Notes under the pieces: model-generated
What the model saw: only the letters and a program-made list of their open reading frames with translations
Databases searched by the model: none
Told to the model about the DNA's origin: nothing
Translations under genes and position numbers: made by a program
NCBI GenBank assembly: GCA_001972305.1
Contig: BDDD01001390.1
Coordinates: 1-64,000 of the forward strand
DNA length: 64,000 bases
Origin: Cephalotus follicularis
Lineage: Eukaryota; Streptophyta; Magnoliopsida; Oxalidales; Cephalotaceae
Direction: 5' to 3'
Shown here: one piece after another, positions 23,781-36,474 of the stretch
Position numbering within the stretch: the stretch's first letter is position 1
Layout of the letters: each line of letters opens with the position of its first letter

Positions 23781-24102
23781 GGGGGAGCTAATGTTTTCTG
23801 CCTTTTTGTAGTACTTTTTGATGCTATACAAAAAAGGGGGAGAATAAGTTCAAAATATGTATGTTAGTATCAAAGGGGGAGACTAGGGCTTAAACTCAAA
23901 AGTTAATGTTAATTTGGAGAAAAGGCTCATTTTTTTGGAGAAAGTGTTCAAGGAAGCTAAACTTATGACTTATTTGAATATTGCACACTCAATATCATCT
24001 CTGCAAGATATCTCTATTTGTTTTCTCTTATGTTTCTTAATTGGTATTACTTTATTCTATGCCTTTTGAGGAAATTTTTGTCATCATCAAAAAGGGGGAG
24101 AT
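23781..24102 (+). other. Multiplied polypurine tracts of Sirevirus D
   Basis: Four copies of the aagggggag core: about 23779-23787, 23831-23843, 23871-23882 and 24089-24102. The last directly abuts the 3' LTR and is the plus-strand primer site. Repeated tracts are a known Sirevirus feature. Confidence 0.88.
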
Positions 24103-25198
24103 TGTTGACAATTTAGTCTCAATCCTTGTTTTGATGATAACATATTTGCATTTAACAAGTTTACTTGATGTGCAAGAAATTACAAGTTCAATATCAAAGC
24201 AAAATACCATCTGCAGAAGAAGACATCGACTCTCAACAAATGACATCGACGTCCATACAGAAAGACATCGACTCTCAAATAAATGACATCGACGTCTTTA
24301 GTGCAAAATCAAATTACAATGAAGACATCGCCCTTCCAGTAATGACATCGACGTCCGTACCGAAAGACATCGACTACTTCGAAGATGACATCGACTACTT
24401 CCAAGATGACATCGACGTCTTTAGTGCCAGAAGCTACTGTATAAAATTGCAATTGAAGACATCGATCCCTACATCAAAGACATCGACGTCAATACAAAAG
24501 ACATCGACGCCTTTCCATAGAGATCGACATTTTTTCTAAAGCTACCTGCATTTCCCAGAAAATGCATTGACTCCCACAGAAGAAGTCGATATGATGTTCA
24601 AAGCTTTAATACCTGGAGATTTCCCAGAAATGACATCGACACCTTTTGAAAGAAGTCGATGTCTTTTTAAATAAACAAGACCTGGGAAACCAGGAACGGC
24701 TAGTACAAGCACTACCAACGGCTATCAGCTATAAAGACATCGACGCTTTTTGAAAGAAGTCGACGTCTTTATACCAGCAGAGGCAAAAATCAAAGATTGC
24801 AACTACACATTCTTTGATCAAAAGCTTCCATAATTCATGCAACGGCTACAAACCTTTTATGGTTATAAAAGGAAGACTGAAACCTTAGAGAACAAGAGGA
24901 AGAATATCATACATACAAAGATCAAGCAAAACAAACATACAAAGATCAAATCAAATTCAAAGTTCATTCAAAAAGCTTTCTCTTCACACTAATTGTATTC
25001 GGAGAACTAGTGGAAACTCAAGGAGATCCTTGGGAAAAGTGGACGTAGGTAAGAGTTTGGCCGAACCACTCTAAACTAGTGTTTGCAAATCTCTCTAACT
25101 CTATCTCATTACATTATTGCTTATATTGATATTGTTCATTACAAAAAGTTTAGATTATTTTTAGAAACTACAATTCAGCCCCCCTTGTAGTTTAATCA
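24103..25198 (+). repeat. D 3' LTR
   Basis: 1096 bp, tgttgacaat..tagtttaatca. TATA box in ggttataaaagg at about 24862-24873; donor-like TAG|GTAAGAG at 25049; branch-like ctaac at about 25096. Its TCGA motif cluster lies at 24218-24765. Confidence 0.92.
24218..24765. promoter_or_regulatory. TCGA-dyad motif cluster, D 3' LTR
   Basis: Same arrangement as the 5' LTR cluster with fewer 21-bp units; gacatcgacgtc copies end about 100 bp before the TATA box. Confidence 0.65.
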
Positions 25199-25203
25199 AA
25201 TAC

Positions 25204-28099
25204 GTATGTGTATGTGTATGTGTATATCGATCAATAATTGAGCAACCATGCCAAGTGGCTACAACCATGCAACACATCAGTCACAATGGACCACTCAATC
25301 CCATCAGTCATGTCACATTGGACAACCAATCTATCAATCATATCAAATCGGACACACAATCCATTCAATAATGTCAGATCGGACACACAATTCATCAATC
25401 ATGTCACATCAGACCAACAATCCAATTCAAGTTGCTTACACAACAGTGCTTAGCAACCGGTTACTTACACAATAGTGCATAGTAACCCAAAAGGGAGTCC
25501 CTGGCTACTTACTCAACAGAGCTTAGTAGCTTCCGTATATGGAATCTCATACCTACTCAACAGAGCTTAGTAGTGGAGTTCATGGCTACTTACTCAACAG
25601 ATCTTAGTAACTGAAAAGGGAGTCCCTGGCTACTTACTCAAAAGAGCTTAGTAACCCAAAAGGGAGTCCCTAGCTACTTACTCAAAAGAGCTTAGTAGCC
25701 ATTGTATGGGAAACCCTAGCTTCTTACTGAACAGAGCTTAGTAGCTTCTGTATATGGAATCTCCGACTACTTACTCAATAGAGCTTAGTAGTGGAGTTCC
25801 TGGCTACTTACTCAACAGAGCTTAGTAACCCAAAAGGGAGTCCCTAGATAATTACTCAACAGAGCTTAGTAACCATTGTATGGGAAACCCTAGCTGCTTC
25901 CACTCAGTGTTTAGCAGCCAACACATGTGAAATTCCTAGTTACTTCCACTCCGTGTTTAGTAACTAATGCGGAATTCCCATCACAATCCATCAATCAATG
26001 CTGCTAACCGGCCCCGAGCTGGGAAAGTACATGGCTAACCATCCCGCGGTGCTAGGAAAGCTTGACAATCAATCAATCCAGTAAATTATGTTTCAAGTAG
26101 TATATATGATCATAAACGCTTGAAATCATATCTATACATATAGATATATACAAAACAGTTGTTTCAAAATAGTCATCAAGTAATTTATGTAAAATAAAGT
26201 ACTTGCCAAAACATATTTATACAAAATATGTAACAATCCTTTAAAACCTCGTTTCAATCTTTGAAATATAACATTTCATACAAAATATTGTTTATAACAA
26301 AACCATAATCCCATTGTCTAAAATGATAAACACTTTAGCAATTCTATACATTTCAATCCATAACAATATGCAATGCAACCATATGCTCGAAATGCAAAGG
26401 GGCTCTACTCGCGTCAACATTTACCCTATAGGCGTTAATGTTCAAACCAGTAACTTAAGCGTCGCCGCTTAACTCTTAGCGTCATCGCTTATTCCCTCGG
26501 CGTCGACGTTTTGAGGGAGGAACCTCAGGCGTCAACACTACATGTGTCCATTCTCACACATAACGAATCATGGCGTCGACATTTTCTCTAAGCGTCGACG
26601 TTTATCGTGAACACATAGCTCATTCTCCGTATAACAGTCCATAGTGTCAACGCTTCTTTCCTAAAAGTCGACGGTTAAGCGAACCAAAACATGGTTCCTT
26701 CAACACGTCTCAAGACCAATGGAATTCAAAGCATACAACACATGCAATCTGACTCACAATCATTGAAAAACATGATATACATGACAAGTTAACGATTCAT
26801 AGTAACCCTAACACCAATCACACGATCCACGACCCATGTATTTCATCAAATGAACACTCATTACAATTGAACGCAAATATGCATGTATAAATCCTATACA
26901 ATTACCCCTACTTGGAATTCCAAGTTCGGAATCACGGTAGCAACAACATTGTCAAATCGCAGGTTCAATTGCCGAACCTTTCCCAATAACCGTTGAACCG
27001 AATCTGGTTCTTGTCGATTGATCAGTTCCTCACTGCCAAATCCAATTGCCACTCACACATTGCACAAACAACACATTTCCATTATGTTTGGCACACAAAA
27101 CATTGCCATCACCGAAATGCCGGCTGGAGTCCGGCCAACTCATCCAGCTTGTGAAACACCCATAAACGGGTTCCACATCAAACGGTCTACACAGAACCGC
27201 TCAAAACTCACCGTGAATCGGCGCCGAACGCCGTGCCACGGCCGGTAGCGAGTTGCGACTCACTGAGTCAACTGGCTGGACCTCAACAGGTCCGATCGCC
27301 ACCCAAAAATGCCACACATTCACCAGTTATACGCATCACTGCCCACAACTCGCCGAGACTCGGTGCCAAACGCATGCTCTTAGGCGGCAGTCAGTCGACT
27401 CGCTGAGTAGACTCAGTCAACTGATTCCGGTCGAATCACGCCTCACCGGTGGTCAAAATGGGAAGAGCGGGCCTCCTAGATGAAAACCCACTCCATTCGC
27501 GATGCCAATGACGTCAAAAAATGCACAGCAGAGGCCCACAGTGCACAGGAAGAGGAGAAGAAAAAGAAGAGAAAATAGGAGAAGGGGGAAGAACTTACCG
27601 GCGGGTTGAGAGCCTGGGTTGCTCACCGTCGTCTCCTGGTCCGGTGGCTGGCTCCGACGCGCTCTTTCTCCTTCTGCTCTGAGCTCTCTCCCACTCTCTC
27701 TCGCCCTCTCTCCCTATGTCTCTTTCTTTGCAAGGGTGCGCTATACGCCCGTGCCTCCCTTTTTATCTTTTGTTAAATGCTTCTCCCCCATTTCTTTATT
27801 AGTTTTTGTCTTTCTTCTTTGTATTTTACCAGCAAAATACTAAAGCATGGGTCCCGATTATTCCACGAATCACGATATAAATTATCGAAACAACAACCAA
27901 AATATTCGCAATAAAAATGCGAACATTGGGCTTTATTGTCGCGCATTAAAAAAATACGTTTTATTAGCCGTTTTGACCAACATAATTACGGCTTCAACGC
28001 GTAATGCCCTTTTTATTACTCCGGGTCTTTATCGGTTTTATCACAACTGTACACGCACCGATTTCATAATAATTATTTATGAAATTCTAGGGCGTTACA
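25204..28099 (-). repeat. B 5' LTR (right copy), second piece
   Basis: Continues the LTR after Sirevirus D and ends tagggcgttaca. Parallels 10625-13520, including the tandem arrays (25290-25960), motif cluster (26405-26680) and acccctacttggaattccaag box. Confidence 0.9.
26405..26680. promoter_or_regulatory. TCGA-dyad motif cluster, B right LTR
   Basis: Counterpart of 11845-12105: ggcgtcgacgtt, ggcgtcgacatt, agcgtcgacgtt, agtcgacgg and half-sites. Confidence 0.6.
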
Positions 28100-28334
28100 G
28101 ATATGTGTAAATGTAGATATGTGTGAGATGTGTATAAAGGAAATGTGGATAAATAAAATTGTTAGCTCTTTGTATAACCTCGAATATTAGAATTTAGCTG
28201 TTATGCCTAACATATGAGTAGATTTGCCCAAGGTTAAGAACTAACTTGAGAATGCTAACTAGATGGCTGACGCAAGATGATGACGTAAGCAAAGAAGAAA
28301 CGAGAATGCACAATATGGTAAAGACAACAATTCT

Positions 28335-29131
28335 TTGAATGCGATTTTGAACAGGTTGGCTCAAGTTATAACCAATGGTAATGGTAATAATCATCAAGCC
28401 CCTCCGCCAGCAAGGCCAACCTTAGAGCTTTTCGTGAAACATTATTCGAAAACCTTTCCGGGAGCAACAGATCCTTTGGAGGCCGAAGCATGGATCCAAG
28501 GAAATGAAAAGATTTTCAGAGCACTGAATTGTACAGATCGATAAAAAGTGGTGTTTTTGATATACAAATTGGAAGGAGAGGCAGATCAATGGTGAAATAT
28601 GATCGAGAGGACAAAGACACATCGAGAAATAGAAGCCATGATGTGGGAAGAGTTTAAGAAAATATTTATGGACAAATATTTTCCTCAAGCAATGGAGGAC
28701 AATATGGAGGAGGACTTCGTCTGTTTAGAGCAAGGCGAATCAGAAACCGTATCCTAGTATAAGTCAAATTTTGCGAGATTGTATCGATGTGCAACTCACC
28801 TGGTGTCAACAGAGGAGAGAAGGGCAAATAGGTTTTGCCAAGGTTTGAAGCCTCATATTAGAAGGCTGTTAATAGCACAAGATCTACAAACCTATGAGGC
28901 AGTTTTGAGATGTGCGTTGAGAATATAGATAGATGATCAAAAGTATCAACAAATACGGGCTGAGCATGGGCAAGGAAAGAGTAAGGCAGGTGAATCCTTT
29001 GACAGTAAGAATAAGAAATCGAAGTCTGACTCTAAGACTTGTCAACAATGTGGGAAAAGTTATCGTGGGAAGTGCTTACAAAGGACGGGAGCTTGTTACA
29101 AGTGTGGAAAGCAATGACACCTAGAGAGGGA
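28335..29131 (+). pseudogene. A gag core and first zinc knuckle
   Basis: Resembles the retrotransposon Gag core: FVKHYSKTFPGATDPLEAEAW near 28429, then a KLEGEADQWW-type segment near 28566 and the FCQGLKP segment near 28830. A CxxCG knuckle region follows near 29041-29130. Gag forms the particle and the knuckles bind RNA. It is cut off by solo LTR G. Fossil with several breaks. Confidence 0.82.
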
Positions 29132-29136
29132 GTGTC

Positions 29137-31931
29137 TATAACGACCCGCATTAATTTTTGGGTAAATTTATGTTTGGGGCTTGGGGAAAAGTTTTCTTTT
29201 TCTCCTTGGTTGTGGATGGCTTGGGCTCTTTTCTTGGAGAAGTGTTAGTTTGGCTTTGGCGTTGGTTGAGGCCCAATGTGTTAAGAGATAAGAGATATTT
29301 GTTTGGTGTTAGGAAGTGTGCAAAGCTTACTTAGGAAGCTTGGCAGTTGGCTTTCGGCAGATATCACATCCATCATCTCACGCCTGAAGAAGCATTTGAG
29401 AGAGTGAGCTTTCATCTTTCTTCTTCGTCTTTCTTCTGAAGGTTCGATCCTTGTTTGAGGTTGGGACTTTCCTTACTCGTCTACGCGTCTAGCAGGTAAG
29501 CGTCCTCCTCGGTACATTGTGGTACGTTGTTTTGTTGGCGTTGAGATGACCTATGAGGCCGAGGAAGAGCTTCGCCTTGGTTTTCATGGTTGTATGTGGT
29601 TCATGCATGACTTCAGAGATGTTTGTTCATGGTGGCTAAGCGTTGTTGTGTGCGGTCTTGTAGAGGAGGATCTAGGCACGGAGTCTGCACAACAAGGAAG
29701 CTAGCTGAGGAAGCTACTGATACTAGTGAGTGGGATGTTCTTCTTTCTATCAATTGATAACTAAGACTCTATTGTTTATATGCCTTTCCATGATATTATC
29801 TTGACTAGGATTTCTTCTCCTGTCTTCTGTTAATATTGCATGTCAATAATGTTGTCTCGATGCCTAGGTTGAACTTGTTCTTTCCCCTTTCTATTTAAGT
29901 ATTCATGCTCTATTTGATATCATGTGTTGTTGTCCTTGGGTACTGGTTACTTGGTTATGTATGAGACTTGTTGTGGATGATGGGGGAGTTGGCGTTCAAT
30001 CCCAATTCCATTCAGCAGTGCCATTGTCTATGATGAACTGTTGAGTGTGACTATGCCTAGGTTCCATACCCGGATCTGCTCATTTCATTGGTCTATGATG
30101 GAATGATGTGTGAGGGCAGCCGAGGATCCTCTATCTTCTCTGGTCAGGCCATAATGGAGTCCTTGGATGATACTAACACTATGTGATTTTCGATGAGGTA
30201 GCTCTTCAATCGATGTACATGTGGTGTAGTGCTGAGCTCATGATTTCCAACAGTGGTGGGCATACGTAGCCCCTCGATCGATGTTCATGTAGTGAGGTGT
30301 GCCATCGTGTGATTTCCGGGGAAGGAGTGCTTGCATAGCCCTTCTACCGATGTTCATGCGGTGCTCTAGAAGTGGGTATCTATATGACTATATGAGGGAT
30401 GTGTACAGTCCTGTAGCCCGTGATCGCGTTAATGGATTGTCAATGGAGTTGTTATTTGTGCTTGCCGAGGTGGTTCTGGCTATGGAAGTGTGTGAGTACG
30501 ATGTGTGCATGTGCGTGTCTGGAATGTGCTTCTGATTGATACAGTACCAGTAGTCCCCTGATAAATGTTGATCCTTAGAGTATGATATTTTGTTGATCCT
30601 TGGATCTTTGGCATGTTCTGACATATAACCTGTTGTTTATCTTCTTTCCTTGAGGTCCGTCATTGAGTTGGTAGCTCTGACGTCTCCTCGGCTTTTCCTT
30701 TTTATCGATATCTTTGTATATTTTCACCTCTGCCTTGTTTTGTTGAGCAGTGGATATGGGTTGTCCTCGACCCAGTTGGGGCAGGGCACGTTTTACCTTG
30801 GCTCTTGGCACCTCGGTGGAAGTGGGTTTGCCCAGGATATTCCTTGATCTTACTCACTAGTCAGTTGGACTAATCCCCTCTCAGTTTTGTGTGAAAAGGA
30901 AGCAGGGTAGCAGGGTTCTTGAGATCCACTAAGGATAGCGTGTTGAAAGAGGTAGATGCCTGACGCAGCACCTTCGGATGGCTCCTCGGCCACGGGCAGC
31001 TTCATGCATTTGGGGACATTCTTGGGGTTTTTGTATAGGCTTGTTAATGTTTATGTCTTGTAAATCCTCTTTTTGTAAACATGTATATGACTTCTTGGAT
31101 GTTGTGGGTCCTCGGCATTTTGCCCAGGACCGTATATAATTCACTTGTTGTTTTATATACTTTGTTGTTATGAGTTGTTTACCCGGCCTTGTCATTGTTT
31201 ATGTTAAGCGTTTAGGGTGCAGGGACGATGTATGACTTCAGAGGTCGTTTGACCCTGGGCAGAGGAGCAGGTCTCCCTAGCCCTGTCCTTGGTGAAACAT
31301 AAATGTTTCTCCCGGGGGCCTTTTGTGTGTGGCACCTCTGCTGAGATGCCGGGAGAGGGGTGGCAATGTTAATGGTTAGTCAAACCTTAGGTTGACCTCG
31401 TAACTCGAGTTGGTTGACCCTAAGTTGAGGTATGGTGGCGTCCCTGGGTGTTTGTCCCCGGGCATGGTCGCAGGCGTTAAGAGAGAGCTAGGAAGTTTTC
31501 CTCAGTTTTGCCCGTCCTCCCGACCTCAGACCAGCTCGGTCCCTGGAGATGTTTTGTCAGGTGAGCCTTGGTGGATCCCTTGGGTACCTGGCCGGGGTGA
31601 GATTCCATCTTCTTAGTGTAAGTTGAGCATTTGGGGGACCTCAGGTAGTTGTCCCATGCTTGGCGTTTGTCCCCGGACCCTTGTGTTGGTCCCAGGCTTA
31701 GCTTATGTTAAACGTGGTCGTTTCCTTGTGCATGGGCATTTCTTGTTTCTATGCCTTAGGTGCGTTTGGCCTAGGGAGCATGGCTCTCCTCGGCAGCGTG
31801 TTTTAACGCCTGTCCTTGGCCTTGGTGTTAGTCTTTGTTTGTTGGGGTTTTGGTTAGGGATCCAGGTGGGGGATCCTTCCACCTAGCACGGCCGTCCTTG
31901 GGGCGGGGGTGCTCAGGAACGGGGCGTGTCA
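29137..31931 (+). mobile_element. Solo LTR G, unclassified family
   Basis: 2795 bp inserted in A gag, with exact target duplication gtgtc (29132-29136, 31932-31936). The start (ataacgacccgc) and the end (ggggcgtgtca) resemble gypsy-type LTR ends tgtaacgacc..ggggcgttaca. It is more GC-rich than its surroundings, with no coding similarity recognised. Donor-like GCAG|GTAAGCG at 29496. Three units of a roughly 60-bp repeat (cgatgttcatg) lie at 30205-30365. No other copy of this family is in the window. Confidence 0.75.
30205..30365. repeat. Tandem repeat within LTR G
   Basis: Three diverged units of about 60 bp with the shared parts tcgatgtacatgtggtg, tgatttcc and catagccc. Confidence 0.7.
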
Positions 31932-31936
31932 GTGTC

Positions 31937-32682
31937 AACAAGGGCAGGATCAAGCTCAAAATCAAAGGTCAATCAAGTGTTATACTTGTGGATAGAAAGG
32001 GCACAAGTCTAATCAATGCACCCGACCAAAAACGGGAGGGCAAGGAAGGAGTGGAGCCCACCAACAAAGAGCACTAGCCCGAACATATTCTATGACGGCT
32101 GAGGACATGGAAAATCTTAACGATGTGGAGATAGGTACTTTTCCCATATGCTCTAAAACTGCACTTGTATTTTTTGATACGGGTGCGGCGAATACATTTG
32201 TGTCTTTATCTTTTGCACAATGTTTAAGTACCCCATCACAAGTATTGGAGATAGGTTCAGCTGTGGAAACACCAAGTAGTAATACTTTGCTGACAGATAA
32301 AGTACATAAGTCTTGTGACCTAATAATATGTGAAAGGAAGATGCTAGTAGACCTAGTACCTTTAGCAATCCTAAATTTCGTTGACATACTAGGCATGGAT
32401 TGGCTTTCGGAGAATGATGCTAGTGTTGACTGTTTCAAGAAGGAAATTAGGTTTGCAATACCTAACCAACCTGTGTTTATCTTCCGAAGCACTGGATTTA
32501 GCGAACCTCTGAGATTCATATCATCGATGCAAACTAAGCAATTGTTGGAGAAGGGATGCGAAGGCTATCTCGCCTATGTGATGGATACTGATAAGGAAAA
32601 GACTAAGATAGAAGAGTTACATGTTTTTAAGGAGTTTACAGATGTTTTTCCTGAAGATTTACAGGGTATTCCACCGGATTGA
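31937..32682 (+). pseudogene. A second zinc-knuckle region and protease
   Basis: After G the A frame resumes with a CYTCG-type knuckle and a basic linker, then an open stretch from 32092 with the aspartic protease (FFDTGAANTFVS near 32167, DILGMDWLSE near 32385). The frame continues into the pol linker (EFTDVFPEDLQGIPPD at its end). Protease processes Gag-Pol. Fossil. Confidence 0.85.
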
Positions 32683-32689
32683 GAAGTGG

Positions 32690-33930
32690 AGTTTGCGATT
32701 GACATAGTCCCGGGAACGGTCCCTATTTGAAAGAGTCCTTACCGCATGGTGCTAGCTGAATTAAAAGAATGGAAGACTTAGTTACAAGAACTTTTGGATA
32801 AAGGATTTATTCGGCCGAGTGTATCACCATCGGGTGCACCTGTACTGTTCGTAAAGAAGAAAGACAGGACAATGAGACTCCGCATAGATTATCGAGAACT
32901 GAATCGAGTCACCATTAAGAATAAATACCCACTACCAAGGATTGATGACTTATTTGATCAGCTAAAGAATACTCGATACTTCTCAAAGATTGATCTTCAA
33001 TCGGGTTACCATCAAGTGAAACTCAAGAAAGATGATATACCGAAAACTACGTTTCGGACAAGATATGGTCATTAAGAGTTCTTAGTAATGTCATTTGGTT
33101 TAACAAATGCTCCAGCTATATTTATGGATATGATGAACAGAATATTCAGTGAATTTTTGGATCAATTCATAATACTCTTCATCGACGACATACTAGTATA
33201 CTCAAGGAGTCGAGAAGAGCATGAGAAGCATTTAACCCGTGTATTACAAACACTGCGGAAGGAATGGCTCTATGCTAAATTCAGCAAATGCCTGTTTTGG
33301 ATGGAGGAGGTATCCTTCTTAGGACATGTGATCACACGGGAAGTTATCTCAGTATACCCCGCTAAGACAAAGGTGATAAGAGAATGGCAGAGACCCACAA
33401 TGGTAGCTGAGATACGAAGCTTCTTGGGACTGGCGGGCTACAATCGAAAATTTGTTGAGAAATTCTCTCGCATTGCGAACCCTCTCACAAGGTTGACACA
33501 GAAGAATGTTAAATTCATATGGTCCGGCCAATGCGAAAGAAGTTTCTTGGAATTGAAAGAGAGGTTGATGAATGCTCCAATTTTAGCTTTACCCTTGGGA
33601 TCAGAAGGTTTTGTAGTGTATAGCAATGCATCTTGCAAAGGGCTGGGTTGTGTGTTGATGCAGCAAGGAAAAGTGATCGCTTATGCTTCTAGGAAGCTTA
33701 AAGCACATGAATAGAATTATCCTACCCACGATTTTGAATTAGCTGCAGTTATCTTCGCGCTAAAGATTTGGAGACACTATCTATATGGAGAGAAGTGTAA
33801 AATCTTCACCGATCACAAAAGCCTCAAATACATTTTCACCCAAAAAGAATTAAACATGAGGCAGAGGAGATGGTTAGAACTTATCAAGGACTACGACTGC
33901 ACTATTCAGCACCATCCAGGAAAAGCAAAT
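32690..33930 (+). pseudogene. A reverse transcriptase and RNase H
   Basis: RT from about 32794 with [20 protein letters not shown] near 32886, the catalytic [10 protein letters not shown] near 33178, and the thumb ([12 protein letters not shown] near 33418). RNase H begins near 33600 with ASRKLKAHE, then FTDHKSLKY near 33807 and [14 protein letters not shown] near 33910-33955. It copies element RNA into DNA. The order RT, RNase H, integrase marks Ty3/gypsy. Fossil with several breaks. Confidence 0.88.
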
Positions 33931-33949
33931 GTCGTGGCAGATGCCCTGA

Positions 33950-34584
33950 GTCAAAAGAGCACGGGGAATTTGGCTATGATGATCACCTCACAGGAAGTAT
34001 TGATAAGAGATTTTCAAAGGAGGAATTTGGAAGTGAGAAGACAAGGAGAAGGAGCTTCCTTATATCAAGTCATAGCTCAACCATCTCTAATTGAAAGAAT
34101 AAAGCAATCTCAATTTGAAGATTTGGAACTTAAGGAGATAGCGGAACAAGTGCGAAATGAAAAAATATCACGTTTTAATTTGGGAGCTGACGGTGTACTA
34201 AGATTTGATTCAAGATTGTGCCTCCCATCTAATACAGACTTGAGGAATGAAGTATTGAAGGAAGCACATAGTTCAAATTTCTCAGTCCACCCTGGAAGTA
34301 CAAAGATGCATAGGGATTTACGAGACTTATATTGGTGGAATAATATGAAAAGAGAAATTGCGGACTTTGTGTCACGGTGTCTCGTTTGTCAACAAGTAAA
34401 TGTTGAACATTAGTTCCCAAAGCGGACTCTGCAGTCACTTCCCATACCCGAATGGAAGTGGGAACATATCAGTATGGACTTCGTAACCGGACTTCCAAGG
34501 ACAGCTAAAGGGAATAAGGCAATATGGGTGATTGTGGATCGATTAACAAAATCTGCTCATTTTCTATCGATCAAGGACAGTCAT
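33950..34584 (+). pseudogene. A integrase, first piece
   Basis: Linker and zinc-binding region ([20 protein letters not shown] near 34268, then C-x2-C near 34378), then the start of the core ([13 protein letters not shown] near 34530). Stops at gtcat, the target of solo LTR F. Confidence 0.82.
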
Positions 34585-35170
34585 TGTAGCGCCCCCGACC
34601 CGAGTCCACTTTAAGCTCAAAGCGAGCTCCGAAGATCGGTGCGTTACGTGGGTGTAACCTTTGACCATCAAATCGTTTAATCGTTAAACGATCCATTTCA
34701 TATCATTTAATCTTAACTTAGATTTAAAATCTAACATTATTACTTAATAACTTCACAGGATCACATATGCTTACCTCTTTGAAACATCAATTTCAAAATA
34801 TCATATTCTCATTAGCATGGTCATTCCTAATACCCTTGCATTTTGTATATCACTTACATGTAGCCTTACAGAACGGAAAAACATTAAACTTATTACATCA
34901 TAAAACAATCATATATTCTCCTTTATCATTAACTTCTTTCACTCTCAAGTATGTTCAATAACTCTTGATATCGTCATCTTACATAAAAGTATCATAATCT
35001 ATAACATTTGTTTCTATACTATAACATCTATACACCGTCTATCATAAAACATTACACAGCGGAAAACATACACATATGACATAAAACATAACTTCATAGC
35101 ATATACTTCCTTTCCTTACTCTTCTTTTGCGAACTTCCTCTAAAGCTCGCAACTTCACGTTCAACATTTC

Positions 35171-36474
35171 CTAGAAGATTTATTTGAAAAACAAGACATT
35201 GAAAGTAGTGAGCTTTTAAGAGCCCAGTAAGAATCATAGTCATAAAACGTTATCGAAATCCGTTATTTTTGATAATATTTATCAAAACATTTCAACATCA
35301 TACATTTCATAATATCTTTGAAAATCATCTACTAGATTTATAAAAACCAGAACATTTCTAAAATCATACATATATATATCCAACATACTTGAAAACAATC
35401 AAAAACGTTTTCCAACCATACCTTATTTGGCTTGTATCGCAGCCCTACTTGAAAACGTTAGCAAAATCATTTTCTTCACATTCATAAACAAAACATCTTT
35501 AAAACTCTTTTTCTGTTCATATCTCATGAAAACAGAACATTTCATAAAACTTGGTGGCCGTGAACCTCTAATGAACCCTTTACACCGCTTCACCGGGGCA
35601 TTGTGCACTCCCCGATTACTATCCTTACATCACATGCATGTCCGTGAGCGCTTTACGCTTCATTTACTTTGAGCATCTAGCTCCATTAACATTAATCCAT
35701 CTCAGATTCTTTCTCTTGGTTCATTCATTAATCTTTACGAGATTAATCCTCACTGGATCGCAATCCAGTAGTTGTTCATTCATTTCATAAAATATTTCTC
35801 TACTTTGAGTGACCAGCTCAAAGCAATCATAACACATTTCTCTTCATTTGAGTAATCAACTCAAATGCATTCATAAAATCATTTCATAAAATCTTTCCTA
35901 ATACGCTGAGTGATCAGGCCAAAGCATTCATAAAACATCATTGTAAAACCTTTCTAAAACTGGTTTTCCATATAGAAACCATGATTTCATTTCCTTTCAC
36001 AATTCATAAAACATTTCTCATCACTTTGAGTAATTAACTCAAAAACCTTTATAAAACAGTTTTGCATCACTTCACTAAAATAGATATTTCATATAGAAAT
36101 AATCACTGTCATAGAAAACTTAGAACATCAAAGTTAAAGTAGACATATCAATGAATATATAGAGATAAAAATCATAAAATTCCGTTGAGAAACGAAGCTG
36201 CAATGAATTGTTAAAGTTGCAATTTCCTTTTGAAAACAGGACCTGAGCAGTAGACAAAAACATGGCTTTTCATCAAGAATTGGATAGAATTTCGAGATAC
36301 ATAAAACATAACAGTTAAAAGTAGACATCTTAAGGTTTTCAAAACATTAAACCATTCGAAATTTCATCAAGAAATCAGCGAGATATGAATTAAACTATCT
36401 GCTGCATAATTTGGAAGTAAAACAGAGGAATAACTTTGATAAAATGGGTATGGAATCTCCTTGCCTCACTTGAT
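35171..36474 (-). other. Putative LTR-internal intron, LTR F
   Basis: Counterpart of the sites in E; 1304 bp between a GC-type donor and a T-rich AG acceptor. Signal-based only. Confidence 0.33.

Larger units (their letters stand above)
16493..25198 (+). mobile_element. Element D: Ty1/copia Sirevirus
   Basis: Target-site duplication aatac is exact (16488-16492, 25199-25203). LTRs begin tgttgacaatttagtctc. Parts seen: a 5' LTR portion, gag with three CCHC knuckles, protease and integrase, the RNase H end, an extra gene downstream of pol, four polypurine tracts, and the 3' LTR. The repeated polypurine tract and downstream extra gene are hallmarks of the Sirevirus (SIRE/Maximus) lineage. No RT core is recognised. 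It is broken, with about four or more breaks plus insertion E. LTRs about 3% diverged by eye over 300 bp, the youngest two-LTR element here. Confidence 0.92.
10145..28099 (-). mobile_element. Element B: short non-autonomous gypsy-type LTR element
   Basis: Two LTRs of matching length (10145-13520, 3376 bp; 16024-28099 less insert D, 3365 bp) flank only 2.5 kb of internal DNA. The primer-binding complement gttctgataccac at 16008-16020 and the polypurine complement tccacccctcctt at 13521 place it on the minus strand. Both internal ends resemble those of element H: the gag start at the right, the pol tail at the left. No protease, RT or integrase is present, so any movement would have needed enzymes in trans. 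Flanks gatgt (10140-10144) and gatat (28100-28104) differ by one base. LTRs about 6-7% diverged by eye over 170 bp. Confidence 0.88.

Noticed and set aside
29519-31886. Several 60-90-codon frames that might be a host gene
   Set aside because: They lie within solo LTR G, bounded by an exact gtgtc duplication. No domain recognised and no exon-like run.
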